Of a DNA stretch of 64,000 bases, positions 46,352 through 56,608 are shown one piece after another (position 1 is the stretch's first letter; each line of letters starts with the position of its first letter). The notes under the pieces are model-generated. The model did not search any database, was not told the origin of the DNA, and was given only the letters and a program-made list of their open reading frames with translations. Source of the DNA: Setomelanomma holmii (lineage: Eukaryota > Ascomycota > Dothideomycetes > Pleosporales > Phaeosphaeriaceae); NCBI GenBank assembly GCA_010015745.1, contig ML978198.1, positions 62,001-126,000 on the forward strand. The letters are read 5' to 3'. The position numbers were made by a program, and so were the translations under genes.

Positions 46352-47185
46352 ATGGACGACAAAGGTAACAAAGGTGCTGAACGAGCGCTGAGAGAGCGAA
46401 GACTTCGCGACCAGGAACGACCTCAAGCAACCCTCTCACCTCGACCAGCTCTGACACCCTCGGCGACATCCGTGCCGCGAGCTACACTCTCTGTGCCGAC
46501 GAATCCATATGTTCCACAGACAGTCATGCCGACAGTACATGCAGTCGGGACCTCAAGTCCTCGTGCAACGCCAATGACGCCGAAAGTGTTCCCACAGTCT
46601 GCAACATTCGCACCGATAGCTCCAAGAACTCTATCTCTGCCGCGACGACCCAAGTCAACGCCGAACTCTGCGGGCTCCCTCTCTCATTCACCTTCACCAC
46701 CACCCGTGGCAGAATCGACCTTTCGATCTGCAGAGCCCCGCGACACTCTGCTCAAGCGAAAGACTCCATCATCACAGCCACCTCCAGAATCGAGCTATCG
46801 AGCTCCAGAGACCCGCCAGATCCCGTTCAAGCGCGGGGTCCTGGAGTACGATGCCTGTGGCAAACCGTTGTCGAACTGGAGCGGCTGGCATGGAGAAGGC
46901 GACACTGGATCCGCATATCTACCAGGGGCCGCCGCATACTACAAGAGCTATGCATTCCGGAAAAGGGTCAAGAACGGCCAGGATCAGGCGCCGGGTCGCA
47001 AGCGCCATTTGGATGAGGAGGAGAAGGACGAGGAGATGGAAGATGACGATGAGGATACTATCAATGTCATGGCGGAGAAGTCTAGAAAGTCTCTTATTCT
47101 CATCTTTGGCAGGACGAATGTGCGGCGCGAGAAAGCGAAAGGCAAGAAGGAGCACATACTGCAGAAGACGAACAAGAGGATGTAA
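46352..47185 (+). CDS. Unknown Pro/Ser-rich protein with acidic and basic C-terminus
   Basis: One exon, 277 residues. The first 150 residues are Pro/Ser/Thr/Arg-rich and look disordered, with repeated RAT, SP and PR motifs. A more ordered stretch at about 170-215 has conserved-looking aromatic residues (LSNWSGWHGEGDTGSAYLPG). Then come KKRHLDEEEKDEEMEDDDEDT and a basic tail (REKAKGKKEH) that could be a nuclear signal. No domain recognised. An acceptor-like CAG one base before the ATG suggests a leader intron. Confidence 0.5.
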   Translation: MDDKGNKGAERALRERRLRDQERPQATLSPRPALTPSATSVPRATLSVPTNPYVPQTVMPTVHAVGTSSPRATPMTPKVFPQSATFAPIAPRTLSLPRRPKSTPNSAGSLSHSPSPPPVAESTFRSAEPRDTLLKRKTPSSQPPPESSYRAPETRQIPFKRGVLEYDACGKPLSNWSGWHGEGDTGSAYLPGAAAYYKSYAFRKRVKNGQDQAPGRKRHLDEEEKDEEMEDDDEDTINVMAEKSRKSLILIFGRTNVRREKAKGKKEHILQKTNKRM

Positions 47186-47702
47186 TTATTACCGCAATCC
47201 AACTGGAAACTGATGCTAACGCTAGTATTAGGAGAATACTGCGCAGGATGGATGGAGAGGAGTCGTGGTTTGGCTGGGACTGAGTCCAGTACAGCCAGTA
47301 ACGACGACCAAACCATGGAAAGATACCAGAGTTTGGGACCTGAGGGAATGGCTTCTTCATTGGTCAGTACCATGAAGGTCTGCTGCTGCTCCTTCAACTG
47401 TGCTCTCACTAATGTTCAATATCGATCTGCATACGCGAATTGAAGGACTTGGGGATCTAGGGTGGTGGCAGAGCAGACAGTCTTAGGATGAGCGATCGAA
47501 TACACCAGATCCGCGTTCACCTCGAATCTCAACCACATCGATAGTCCTAACATAACCTCCTACTTCACATCTGATGCCCTCTCTCTCATTCTATAAAGCA
47601 GCATCATCGCCTGTTTCCGCAATCACACGCGCGAGTCATTTCCAGCTCACTCATTAGCAGCAAACCACCTTTCACGACCTCGTATGCCCAGTGCACCGCA
47701 CA
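47186..47702. other. Intergenic region
   Basis: Promoter for the plus-strand gene beginning at 47703; contains CTATAAAGC near 47594. No other element recognised. Confidence 0.45.
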
Positions 47703-48722
47703 ATGTTCTCTCCTTCGCCCACCATAATCCGCCGCGCCCCTCCAAAAACGCCCTCAACTAGCTCATTTCTTCAGCTGGATCTATCTCGTTGGTCCAAAAT
47801 GCCACCACGAAGACCTCGCCGACGCAGTCTTAGCAATTTTCTCTCCGATGAGCTTCCTCCTCCTCCCGATCCATCGCCGCTTCGTCCAGATTACGTGTAC
47901 TCCCACCAACCTATCCGTCCCCACCTGAATCTCACACGTGCCGAGCGCACGTTTGTCTCCCTCATATCTCAGCGCGACCGCTTCGCAGCCAAGATACCAA
48001 CCGAAGGCTCCATTCAACCAGGATGCAAGTGCGACCGCACAACTCGCGCCGCCGTCCTCGCCGTATATGGCAACGCATTCGACGCGCTCGAGAAAGATCA
48101 TCCAAGACCACATCACGCGCAAATCGCTATAGAAGCAACGCGCAAGATTAAAGTCGTTCTTGGACTAGTCAAGGCCGAGCCAGATGACTTGGTGTTCCTA
48201 TCTAAGGGACAATATCTTGCGCCACTCGAACCGCACTTTGCGAACCCACGAATTGATTGGGAAGGCGATGAATACGCATGGGACATGCAGACACGTCTTG
48301 ATGCGTGGCGGGAGGACGGGTGGCCTAGCCGTGTTCCCGTGAACGCGATCGAGGCGGAGAAGGAGGAGAGGAAGAGGAAGAAGACAGAGAAAGAGATCAA
48401 GGGAAAGGACGAGATGTTGCGCACGAAGTTCCTGTCGGAGATGGATGATGAGAAGATGGGCGGTGTAGTGGAGATGGATGGGAGTGAAGTTGGGAAGTTG
48501 CCGGTCGAGGAGGAAGAGGGCGTGATGTGGAGTTTTGGGGATGAGGAAGGATGGGATGAAAGCGCAGAGGGAGAAAACGACGACGATAGAACTGGGAGTG
48601 ATGACAGTATTTGGGACAAGCTGGACGAGATAGAGAAAAGTATAGAGAGGTCTGTTCCTGTAGGGGAAGTGCGGGACAGTGATTCGGATATGGAATTGCT
48701 CCAGGAAGATGACTGGAGCTGA
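47703..48722 (+). CDS. Unknown protein with Glu/Lys-rich C-terminus
   Basis: One exon, 339 residues from the ATG at 47703, or 307 from the ATG at 47799 (MPPRRPRRRSL). A basic N-terminus is followed by a likely folded part at about 75-210 (LTRAERTFVSLISQRDRF, a Cys pair in GCKCDR, and LEPHFANPRIDWEGDEYAW). The last third is a charged, largely acidic helix ending in DMELLQEDDWS. Coherent aromatic and hydrophobic spacing in the middle argues for a real gene. I do not recognise the family. Confidence 0.58.
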   Translation: MFSPSPTIIRRAPPKTPSTSSFLQLDLSRWSKMPPRRPRRRSLSNFLSDELPPPPDPSPLRPDYVYSHQPIRPHLNLTRAERTFVSLISQRDRFAAKIPTEGSIQPGCKCDRTTRAAVLAVYGNAFDALEKDHPRPHHAQIAIEATRKIKVVLGLVKAEPDDLVFLSKGQYLAPLEPHFANPRIDWEGDEYAWDMQTRLDAWREDGWPSRVPVNAIEAEKEERKRKKTEKEIKGKDEMLRTKFLSEMDDEKMGGVVEMDGSEVGKLPVEEEEGVMWSFGDEEGWDESAEGENDDDRTGSDDSIWDKLDEIEKSIERSVPVGEVRDSDSDMELLQEDDWS

Positions 48723-50124
48723 AGAGGGTGGCATATAGCCGCGAGATTGTCGACTTGATCCGTTCCTGGACTCGATTTGTTGCGTATCTTCTCGATGAGT
48801 GGGTCGAACCAAACAACATGCATTGAACAAATGTCTCTCTGCGGCATCGTAGAACTTACTGGATTGCCGTCTTGCTGACGCAACGAGTACTGTTGCGATG
48901 AGCTCAAAATTCTGCGTAAGCGCCATCATGTCGGCGTCAGCGTTGCAGCCACTTTCTAATTCTCATGCTTGGGACAAGGGAATGCATCTTCAAGATCAAG
49001 TGGAAGCGGTTGTGATGAGACAGCCCCGTTATGCGGAATCGTGAGAAGTCCATTGTTGAGACGGTGTCATGCGCGCATCGCCGTTGCTATCTTCCTGAAG
49101 CTGGGTTTTGGCCATTGCGACTTCCTTGCACATCGCCAACCGAATTCCCACGCCATTTCCACCAACGTTGGCTGAGCACACAACATGATCTCTCGGATTT
49201 AGCTGGATCCCAGGGGTTTTTGTCTCCCGTGTTCGAACTTTGTCGAAGATTCATCACCAGTCTCTCAAATGATCTACCTAATTCGGCGATGTACCTAAGG
49301 ACATACCACTGGGCGGTGATGCTACGACTTTGTTGTTGACGACATTGTACACATACCCGTGGTCAAAGCGTTTCAAACTTTGGTCCAAATCAAGCTGCAG
49401 CTGTGTCATTGCCGTGACCCGAACCGCAATTGATTGCGAGACTTCGACAATCTTTCCAAGCATCTACATAATCGGTGGCCAGCGAAGCCAGACACTGAGA
49501 CCTATCGTCCTTTATTCTCAGCTAACATGGGCAGCTATATTCCATATAACAATTGCATTAAATCTGACCTTAGCGCGGAGAGCACTATACTCTCTATGAA
49601 GCCATGCCAGGGCAGTAGACAATCCTGTGACAACGCCATCTGTATAACCGACGGAGACAGCAGCCGCCCGCAACATGCTACTCGAGTTTCGTGCACGTGC
49701 GATACTCAATAGGCGTCTGCTCCCTTTTTCACCAGCTATAACGTGCCACTTCCGGCGGCAGAGGTGAATCGATCCTTAGACGCGTGCTTATAGGTTCCTG
49801 CACCTCGAACCCATGGTCCGAGCGACGGCGCCACTGGCATGCAGGCCGCATTGTGGACGCGTGACGGCATTGCGGCCGACTACATTGTTTTTGTACCCCT
49901 TGAGCACTATAGTGCTCAGTTTCTACACAACGTTCGACAGCCAGTTCTCTACTCTGTGCACGCACGCCTTCCTACACCAACACCTTCAAAGATCGAACCA
50001 GAGATCCCCCCTTTTGCACTTTCCACACGCACAACCACTGCGCCTTCGAGCACTCCAGCTTTTCGCCCGTAGACAGCACCGTACGAAAAGCACAAGCACA
50101 CAGGCATCTCAAGAGAACGACGAC
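48723..50124. other. 1.4-kb region without supported gene
   Basis: Only short frames on both strands with unlike compositions. A frame without start extends from 49813 into the next gene, reading Leu/His/Arg-rich residues that look untranslated. No tRNA or repeat seen. Confidence 0.45.
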
Positions 50125-51711
50125 ATGGACCACACCTCCGCTACCCCCGTCGATATGTCTCTCGTAACTGGAAACCTGGACTCAGACATGCAGATTGACC
50201 AGACCTCTCAGCTATCTAGCTACCCTGCGAAGCGTCGCATCGACCATGGCACCGACGACCCTGGGCCAACCAAGAAGCGCAAGATCAAGGTCGGCGAGTT
50301 CAATGATACGTTCCTTGTACTTCATGCCCTTCGTATCCGTCAGCGAGTTCGAGACTTTGCCCGCCGCCAACAGCTTACAGAAAAAACTCTCCTGGAGCAG
50401 CGCCATATGTCAGCGGATGTAGTGACAGTACTCCTACAACAGTTGCACTCAGCCTCCTCCATTTCGGCTCGGATGTCACCGACTAATATACCTGGACCAG
50501 TCTTCCCCAGCCAGACTCGCAAGATCATACCTGCCGCGAAGACACAGCAATCTGCATTCGTAGCCGCCAGTCCCAGCATGGGCGAAGTGCCAAGTCAAAC
50601 GCAAGGACGCACACTTCGCGCACGTAAAGACCTCAAGTATGTTGCTCTATCTAGTGAGGATGAGTCATATCATGTTTACGTAAATGGCGCGCAAAAGACG
50701 CTTGCAGAACGACCGTCGAATGCATCCTCGAAACGCGCGAAGCTTAAGCCTAAAGTCACTGGAACCGAGCAAGCTGGAAACAATAGTGACGACACATCAT
50801 CACCAGTTCGAACACACGCCCGCAAGACCTCACCAAACTCGATTGAGAAGAAGCAACCCGAACGCCCATCCAAAATTGTGGTTTCGAAACTTTCTCCAGG
50901 CGCCTTGAACCAGAGCAACGCAGCACTTGAAGACGGATCGCCTGCAGAGCACGTTAGGAAGCCAGAGTTGACTCAGGTCTTTTCCGATAGCGATGGAGAT
51001 GTTTCGGAGGAGCGCGCTCGACTTGATGCTGCACAGGGCATTCTTAAGCTTCAAGATCCGTCTCGATTGGTCGATCCGCCCACGAGCGGGCTGCGAGACT
51101 CGATCGTTGACGAGGTGGCTCACGAGAACGAGGTATACTTAGCTGCTCTCATTCTTCAAGACCTAGCAGTAACATGTGAACAGCTCCCCGACGACAATGC
51201 TTCCACTCTGACGAATGCAACGGCCGGGACGGTTGAGTCGGTGCCAAAGGCTCGCTCAATATCAATCAAGGCTTCGAAGAAGAAGCCGAAAGGTGGTCGT
51301 CCACGCGTTCTCGACATTACCGAGGGCTTTATGCCTTCCGCCGACAACGACTGGAAGTTCAAGTACGACAGCCCTTCAGGAAAGACATCAAAACAGCTCG
51401 ATCAGCTGTTACGACCTCCCATCCATCCGAAGAAGCATCCACATAACTATGATGCCACCCGGTGGGCTGACATGAGCTTCAAGAGGCTGCAAGACATGCC
51501 ACAGCCTGGTCTTGCAGATCAGTTGGTACAGCAGATGGAGAAGCAGCATAAAGCAGACGTGGCCAAGGTCAACTCTGTGACCGAGGAGGAAGAAGAGCAA
51601 GCAGAATTTTCGTCCTTCGTCATACATGTCCGGCTTCGAAACGTCCAGGAGGCGCACATTCAGAAGCAAAGCAAGGCTCTCGATGCAAAAGAGGATGAAG
51701 AGGCTCTGTAG
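50125..51711 (+). CDS. Unknown nuclear-type protein with NLS and AT-hook-like motif
   Basis: One exon, 528 residues from the ATG in GACATGGACC. A nuclear signal PTKKRKIKV lies near residue 55. Residues about 60-115 look like a helical domain (FNDTFLVLHALRIRQRVRDF, LTEKTLLEQRHMSADVVTVL). A long Ser/Lys-rich linker follows, then a KKKPKGGRPRVLDI element like an AT hook, and a final helical, Glu-rich part. The chain may bind DNA or chromatin, by motif only. The frame is intact, unlike several neighbours. The in-frame extension back to 49813 is less likely to be translated. Confidence 0.6.
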   Translation: MDHTSATPVDMSLVTGNLDSDMQIDQTSQLSSYPAKRRIDHGTDDPGPTKKRKIKVGEFNDTFLVLHALRIRQRVRDFARRQQLTEKTLLEQRHMSADVVTVLLQQLHSASSISARMSPTNIPGPVFPSQTRKIIPAAKTQQSAFVAASPSMGEVPSQTQGRTLRARKDLKYVALSSEDESYHVYVNGAQKTLAERPSNASSKRAKLKPKVTGTEQAGNNSDDTSSPVRTHARKTSPNSIEKKQPERPSKIVVSKLSPGALNQSNAALEDGSPAEHVRKPELTQVFSDSDGDVSEERARLDAAQGILKLQDPSRLVDPPTSGLRDSIVDEVAHENEVYLAALILQDLAVTCEQLPDDNASTLTNATAGTVESVPKARSISIKASKKKPKGGRPRVLDITEGFMPSADNDWKFKYDSPSGKTSKQLDQLLRPPIHPKKHPHNYDATRWADMSFKRLQDMPQPGLADQLVQQMEKQHKADVAKVNSVTEEEEEQAEFSSFVIHVRLRNVQEAHIQKQSKALDAKEDEEAL

Positions 51712-51941
51712 ACACTGTCTTCAGCCGCGAATTGCGAGCCTTGCGACTTTCACTACGTTTGCTTCGTGCAGGCAAGGGGCAAGCGTACCGGCGCGAAGTT
51801 GATTGCATAAGGCGCCCTTCGAATTATATGAACATCAACGACCAATTTCCAAGCACGACCTCTGACCACCCATCATCAACTCAACAACCACACAACAAAA
51901 GTCATTCCCAATATCTATCATCCTCACCCACAACTCCAATC

Positions 51942-52411
51942 ATGTCTGCAATCCAAAACAACTCTGCCGTCCGCCCATCAGATCTTGATGTTCAGAGCGA
52001 CACAACAATATCTGCCCCTCCAAGCCCGGTGTCATCTTCTCCAGTCCAGTCCAGCAACGAACTCATGACTCCAACGAAGCTCGAGACGAGGCAATCGCCC
52101 AGTATCGAGGTCTCACACCACTTGAGAAAGACGCTGTTGATGCCCTTCTGTCTATGGCTGGATCGGAACGTCATATCCCTGGCTCACTCGCTGTGTCCAA
52201 TCATTCCACGTCTACAGATCAGACAGAGCTAGCCACACCAACGGCCTCCGATCGCTCCACATCTACGAATGGAACAGAGCCAGCCGACCGTCGTATGACT
52301 GTTGCGGAGAACAACGCTTGGAAAACTTCAGGCCTGGCGGCATATATGGAGTACGTGGCCGCCAGAAATCGTCGTAGGGTCACAGATTCGACGCGTGCTG
52401 GCAGCTCTTAA
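51942..52411 (+). pseudogene. Broken unknown gene with frame-shifting TCCAG triplication
   Basis: ATG 51942 starts a Ser/Pro-rich frame that reaches the TCCAG triplication at 52040-52054. The continuation that looks like protein (EARDEAIAQYRGLTPLEK and DAVDALLSMAGSERH, ending AAYMEYVAARNRRR) is in the frame reached by dropping one 5-bp unit. Without that, the frame goes on to 52232 with a poor product. About 155 residues would be restored. Ser/Thr-rich linkers flank one helical part. Family unknown. Note the match in type to the duplications at 2.3-3.8 kb. Confidence 0.5.
52040..52054. repeat. 5-bp tandem triplication (TCCAG)
   Basis: Three perfect copies of TCCAG at the frame switch of the surrounding broken gene; two copies would keep the frame open. 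Confidence 0.95.
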
Positions 52412-52863
52412 GCGGACTGGACCTTATTACCTCGCGACAGTGCTCCAGGTGAGCTCACAAGAAAAACGCACGGGGCGGCGCAGAAGGGCAGCAGGAAAAG
52501 CGAGAGCCGCGAAAAAGTATTAGCCACGGCTGGTGGATGTCTTTACATCTTCGACACCAGAGTATTTAGATCAAAATTCAAGAAAATTAGCAAAACTCAG
52601 CGTCTCCGCCTGGATATGTATAATGATGATGCCATGAGCCACGTTGCATGACCATTAAGTGTATCATCTTCATTTGTCTATTTTCTCATGTAGAGGCTTG
52701 CTGATCAAGTCTTTCAGAACTCTGTTAGCCTGTCACCCTCCCTCAATTAGTTTTGAGATCACACAATGCTTGGCAGACTTTCGAATTACTCTTCATTACT
52801 ACCTTGAAAGCCACTGAAAACTGGGTTGAAGTTTCCAAAAACACTTTCTTCAAGGAACAGAAG
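52412..52863. other. Intergenic region
   Basis: AT-richer spacer between two broken accessory genes. No element recognised. Confidence 0.45.
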
Positions 52864-53659
52864 ATGCATGAGCCAATGAATACCTCACCTTCTGCCTCTG
52901 CCACAAGCACAACTTCTTCACTTAGCACTTCTGCGCCCTCAATGCTGCCCGATGTCGTCTATTCGTCCTCCGAAATCCGTGGACGTTCGTCGCGCACACC
53001 TTCCAGGACACGAGAGGAAAAAATTGCAGTTGCCACAAGTCCTCCTATTGATATGACTCAGGCAGCCGCTGCTCATGTGCGAGGAAGAGACGCTACCACA
53101 CGGTGTGTCTTTGGAATGGAAGTCGCTACGCATATGGTGTTTGGATGGACCGAGGGTTACATGAAGAACCTGAAAGCGTGAAACCCCGTCCCGTTCAATA
53201 ATCAGAGAGGTGAAGAGCAGGCGACGATGCACCATTTATGAGAGAGACGGGAAGATATTCGGAATGCCTTCCCATCCAGCGCGCGCACACGAACCACCTG
53301 CGACACGACATCTCCAGGGTTCTGATGACCCGTTCGTGAATCCTGGTGATAGCAAAGCCCTGCAGCCAGAGCAGGGAATGCAACTGATCGCGCCAATGAT
53401 GATGATTGGCAATGACACAGCCGAGTACGACTTGAAGCGGAGGCCTACCCGGATTCTCGCCACTCTCACAACGGAATCGGTCCGGCAAGCATACGATGCA
53501 TTGGTGCTCCGGAAAGGCCACTTCGACGACGCTCGCGACTATCTTCCAGAACAAGCTTCCCACAATGAGCTTCCGGCACCGTCTGAGATCAATCTTGCAC
53601 AAAGCGATGTTGGCTCAGCCAAGCCTATTTGGGATCTATCAGCTCTATGTAAGGGATAG
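52864..53659 (+). pseudogene. Unknown gene with likely one-base frameshift
   Basis: ATG 52864 opens a Ser/Thr/Pro-rich frame with a compact end (CVFGMEVATHMVFGWTEGYM) that stops at 53179. The frame one base on is open from about 53170 to the TAG at 53657 and has no ATG of its own. One extra A in CTGAAAGCG (53172-53180) would explain it. The second half holds TTESVRQAYDALVLRKGHF followed by DDARDYL, which looks like a UBA/CUE-type three-helix element. After the TAG the frame stays open another 35 codons. Could also be two genes, but the lack of a second ATG argues against this. Confidence 0.4.
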
Positions 53660-54449
53660 TTAGTCATCGAGTTTTCTGAACGAGTGAAGCTTCCAATAAG
53701 CTGCACGGAAATTGCTTGGGTTGATCGTGGTGGGAAAAACTGGTCAATTGTGAACTTTCCTGCATAGAAGTAGACAGTATTGATCTCGATCGTTGGGGTT
53801 TGGACCATGTCCCCTACCGGCATGTCGTACGGCCATGGACTAGTCGTCTCTTTCCCAATGATTACCATATCACAACGCGTCGACAAATGTGAAGTTCACC
53901 CGTTGATCTTTCGCGCCACGATTGTTCGATTATGCAAGGTTCAAGACGCAAGCGCATGGCGCAATTACCCTAGCAATCTACATATCTCCTATTAATCTAC
54001 TTATTTCAGTGTTCAGAATTGGCCTCATCCCCGTCAACAATAAGTAGGAGATGATCACCAGAGGAAGACGTCCACAAAAGAGACGATATAGACACTACGA
54101 TACCATGGACGTGTTCGGCGTGGTTGCCAGAAGCGTTTGTCCATGCGCTGAGCATTGTTCGTTTACTGAGTGCATTCAGCCCAATCGCGTCGACTTCCTC
54201 TTCACGCAGCCGCAAGTGATGCACCACAAGCAGCAGTCGCAGGCGCGCGAGTTCGAGTCCGCGCCGTTCCACTTTCCATATATGCGGATTCATCGACGCA
54301 TAATGCTCCCACATATCACTCTCCACACCACGAGTCGACCACAAACTCCCGCCCTGAAGGTTGTCAACCATTATTCCTTGACCCCCTAAGAAGTATTGAT
54401 TCCAAAATAGCCAGCATGCCCCGATCTTACGAAAGCCTTCGGGTTCACT
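53660..54449. other. Intergenic region
   Basis: Contains a 35-codon continuation of the preceding frame to about 53767 and a chance-looking frame at 54051-54389. No supported gene. Confidence 0.4.
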
Positions 54450-56210
54450 ATGTTGGACGCCGAAGAGATCGCATCAGGAGCATATGATCACCACGACGAG
54501 GGCCAAGCTGATCGTATTCGCGAGATTCTCCTCATGGCTATTCGCATGATTGATCAACGGGTGGGTGCGCCGGAGCAGATTGATGCATTGTACCAAGAGC
54601 GGTTCGTTGACATCCGTGATGAGACTCGGCCATTTTTCCCAATGTCAGATGAGATCGCGCCTGTGGATGCGCCGGTACCAGCCCCAGCGTCAGCGATACG
54701 AGAAATGGCAATGCCAGATCGATTAGATATCGACGATGATACCACAGTACTTCGTCCACGAGGCTTCTATAATGGTGTCTCGCGGATGTTGCCAGCGACG
54801 CAGCGAGCGCAACGCCCGGCGAGCAATGCATATCCTCCAGCCCCATCAACACCACCCGGGCAGACGGACTTCTTCGAAGAACATCGTCAATTTCTCCCTC
54901 GATTCGGCGGTGGTGACGGCGGCAATGCCTCTCCGCCAACACCATGGGCGCCGTTCGAGGCGGAAGAGTGCACTGAGGAGGACCAAAAAGCACCTCGAAG
55001 ACCTTCTCGACGAGTATCCTCTTACTCACCATCAAAAGATGAAGATTTTCATTTATCATCCTCCTCGCGTACTCGTCGGCGCCGTACTTTAGTCCCACAG
55101 GATGCAGCATCGTCACCTGAGCCTGACAGCTCATTGGCATAGGACGATATCGTCGACGAAATCCGAGATTTCCGCAATCGCTACGATGCCCTATTCGACA
55201 CTACTCCTGGCCTACATGAACGCCGAGGGCACGCTTATCGAGCGACGCTGACGTTGCTCGACGATGTTCAAACTACTGCCTCAAGACGCTCGTGCAACAT
55301 TGATCCAAATATATTTTGGAACCAGGTCGAGGAGAGAATCAATGCGTTGAATAGCGTTGATGATGTTACTGATGAAAATGAGGATGATCAAGAGATGGAC
55401 GATGGAGAGAGCAATGGAGAGAATGAGGGCGAGGACAGTGTAGATGAAGACATTCGATATCTGATCGAGAAGGCTGAAGAGGAGGAGGGGGACTGGGAAG
55501 CCCACGCACCTGGATCGCCGACCATGCGATCGAGGAAGCGTCGAACAAATGCGGCGAAGAGCAAAAGGGATGAGACGCCTGAGACCAAGAATGCGACCGC
55601 AGCGCCGGCACCGCTGACCATGGGATTGCGGAAGCGGCGTGCGAGTAAGATGGGGAGCGACGGCGACGGGATGCATGAGACAAAGAAAGCGAAAATGTCA
55701 GAGCCCGAGCCTGACGTGAGGAACACCAAGCCTGACACAAATGATGCCGAGCTATTTGACATGGAAGCGGAAGCGACGACCCACCATGAGGAGCAGGTTG
55801 TGTCGGAGGCGGATGGTCAACAGGTCGCGAAGAACAGAGTACTTACTTTAGCTTCGCCCAATCTGGAAGAGCCCCAGTCTCCTTCGAACACCGAGAACGC
55901 GCAAACTTTCTCGCTCGCTCCTGCAACAGTTGCAGCAGATGTCGCGCCGCGAACGCAACCACTGCCCCAGGCGCAACCGTTCCTGCCAATTCGGTACAAT
56001 AATCAACCGATGCGCAATGTAAACCCCATCATGCAGCGCTTCTACCGGCAAACAGACGAGGCTACACTAGAAAACCTGCTCAACGCGACAACCTCTCCAG
56101 AACTCACAGAGCTAATCGATCAGTACTGGGCCCACATCGAGGCTGAAGTACCCGATCCAACCGGCGAGCAGGTACAGGAAGACACTGCTCGGTATCAAGC
56201 GCAAGAGTAG
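54450..56210 (+). pseudogene. Large acidic unknown protein gene interrupted by one in-frame TAG
   Basis: A single frame runs from ATG 54450 to TAG 56208, 586 codons, with one stop at 55140 (GCA TAG GAC). The first part (230 residues) has a helical start (QADRIREILLMAIRMIDQRV) and Pro/Ser-rich linker with basic tail. Directly after the TAG the chain reads DDIVDEIRDFRNRYDALF, a helix that needs the upstream frame, since no ATG follows for a long way. Next are an acidic block, repeated basic motifs (GLRKRRASK, MRSRKRRT) and a final helix (TDEATLENLLNATTSPELTELI). Basic motifs suggest a nuclear site. Either a dead gene or a readthrough case. Family unknown. Confidence 0.5.
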
Positions 56211-56608
56211 ATCCGGCTTGGGGGATGTGATGGAATTCCATGTCGTAAATGAAGGGTTGTTGCTATGTTGGGTTTGGAAGAAGGCATTGGCGCTTGGCGG
56301 AAGATCATAGCAGTTGTGGCCGAAGGCTTGGAGCGGATTGGCGGTTCCGTGGAGCTGGAAAACCGTAAGCTTATCGAACCTATTTTGTGGATATGACAGT
56401 TCAAATATCCATAACATGTACTGTCAGCCATTTATATCGATATGCCTTATCGCAGCAAGATCATGAGCCTCGAGCTAAATGTGTGGATGTGAAGAAGCGC
56501 TTATTTTGTCATTCTGACTCTCACACGATGAGGACCATGTCCTTGCAGTCGACCTGAGCGTTGCGCATCATCTCGTTATCATCGCACAACGTAGACCTCC
56601 TGGTAGCT
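56211..56608. other. Convergent 3' region
   Basis: Lies between the plus-strand acidic gene and the minus-strand transporter. Nothing coding recognised. Confidence 0.5.

Noticed and set aside
49800..49815. B-box-like text suggesting a tRNA gene
   Set aside because: The box lacks the final conserved C, and no A box or cloverleaf could be found around it.
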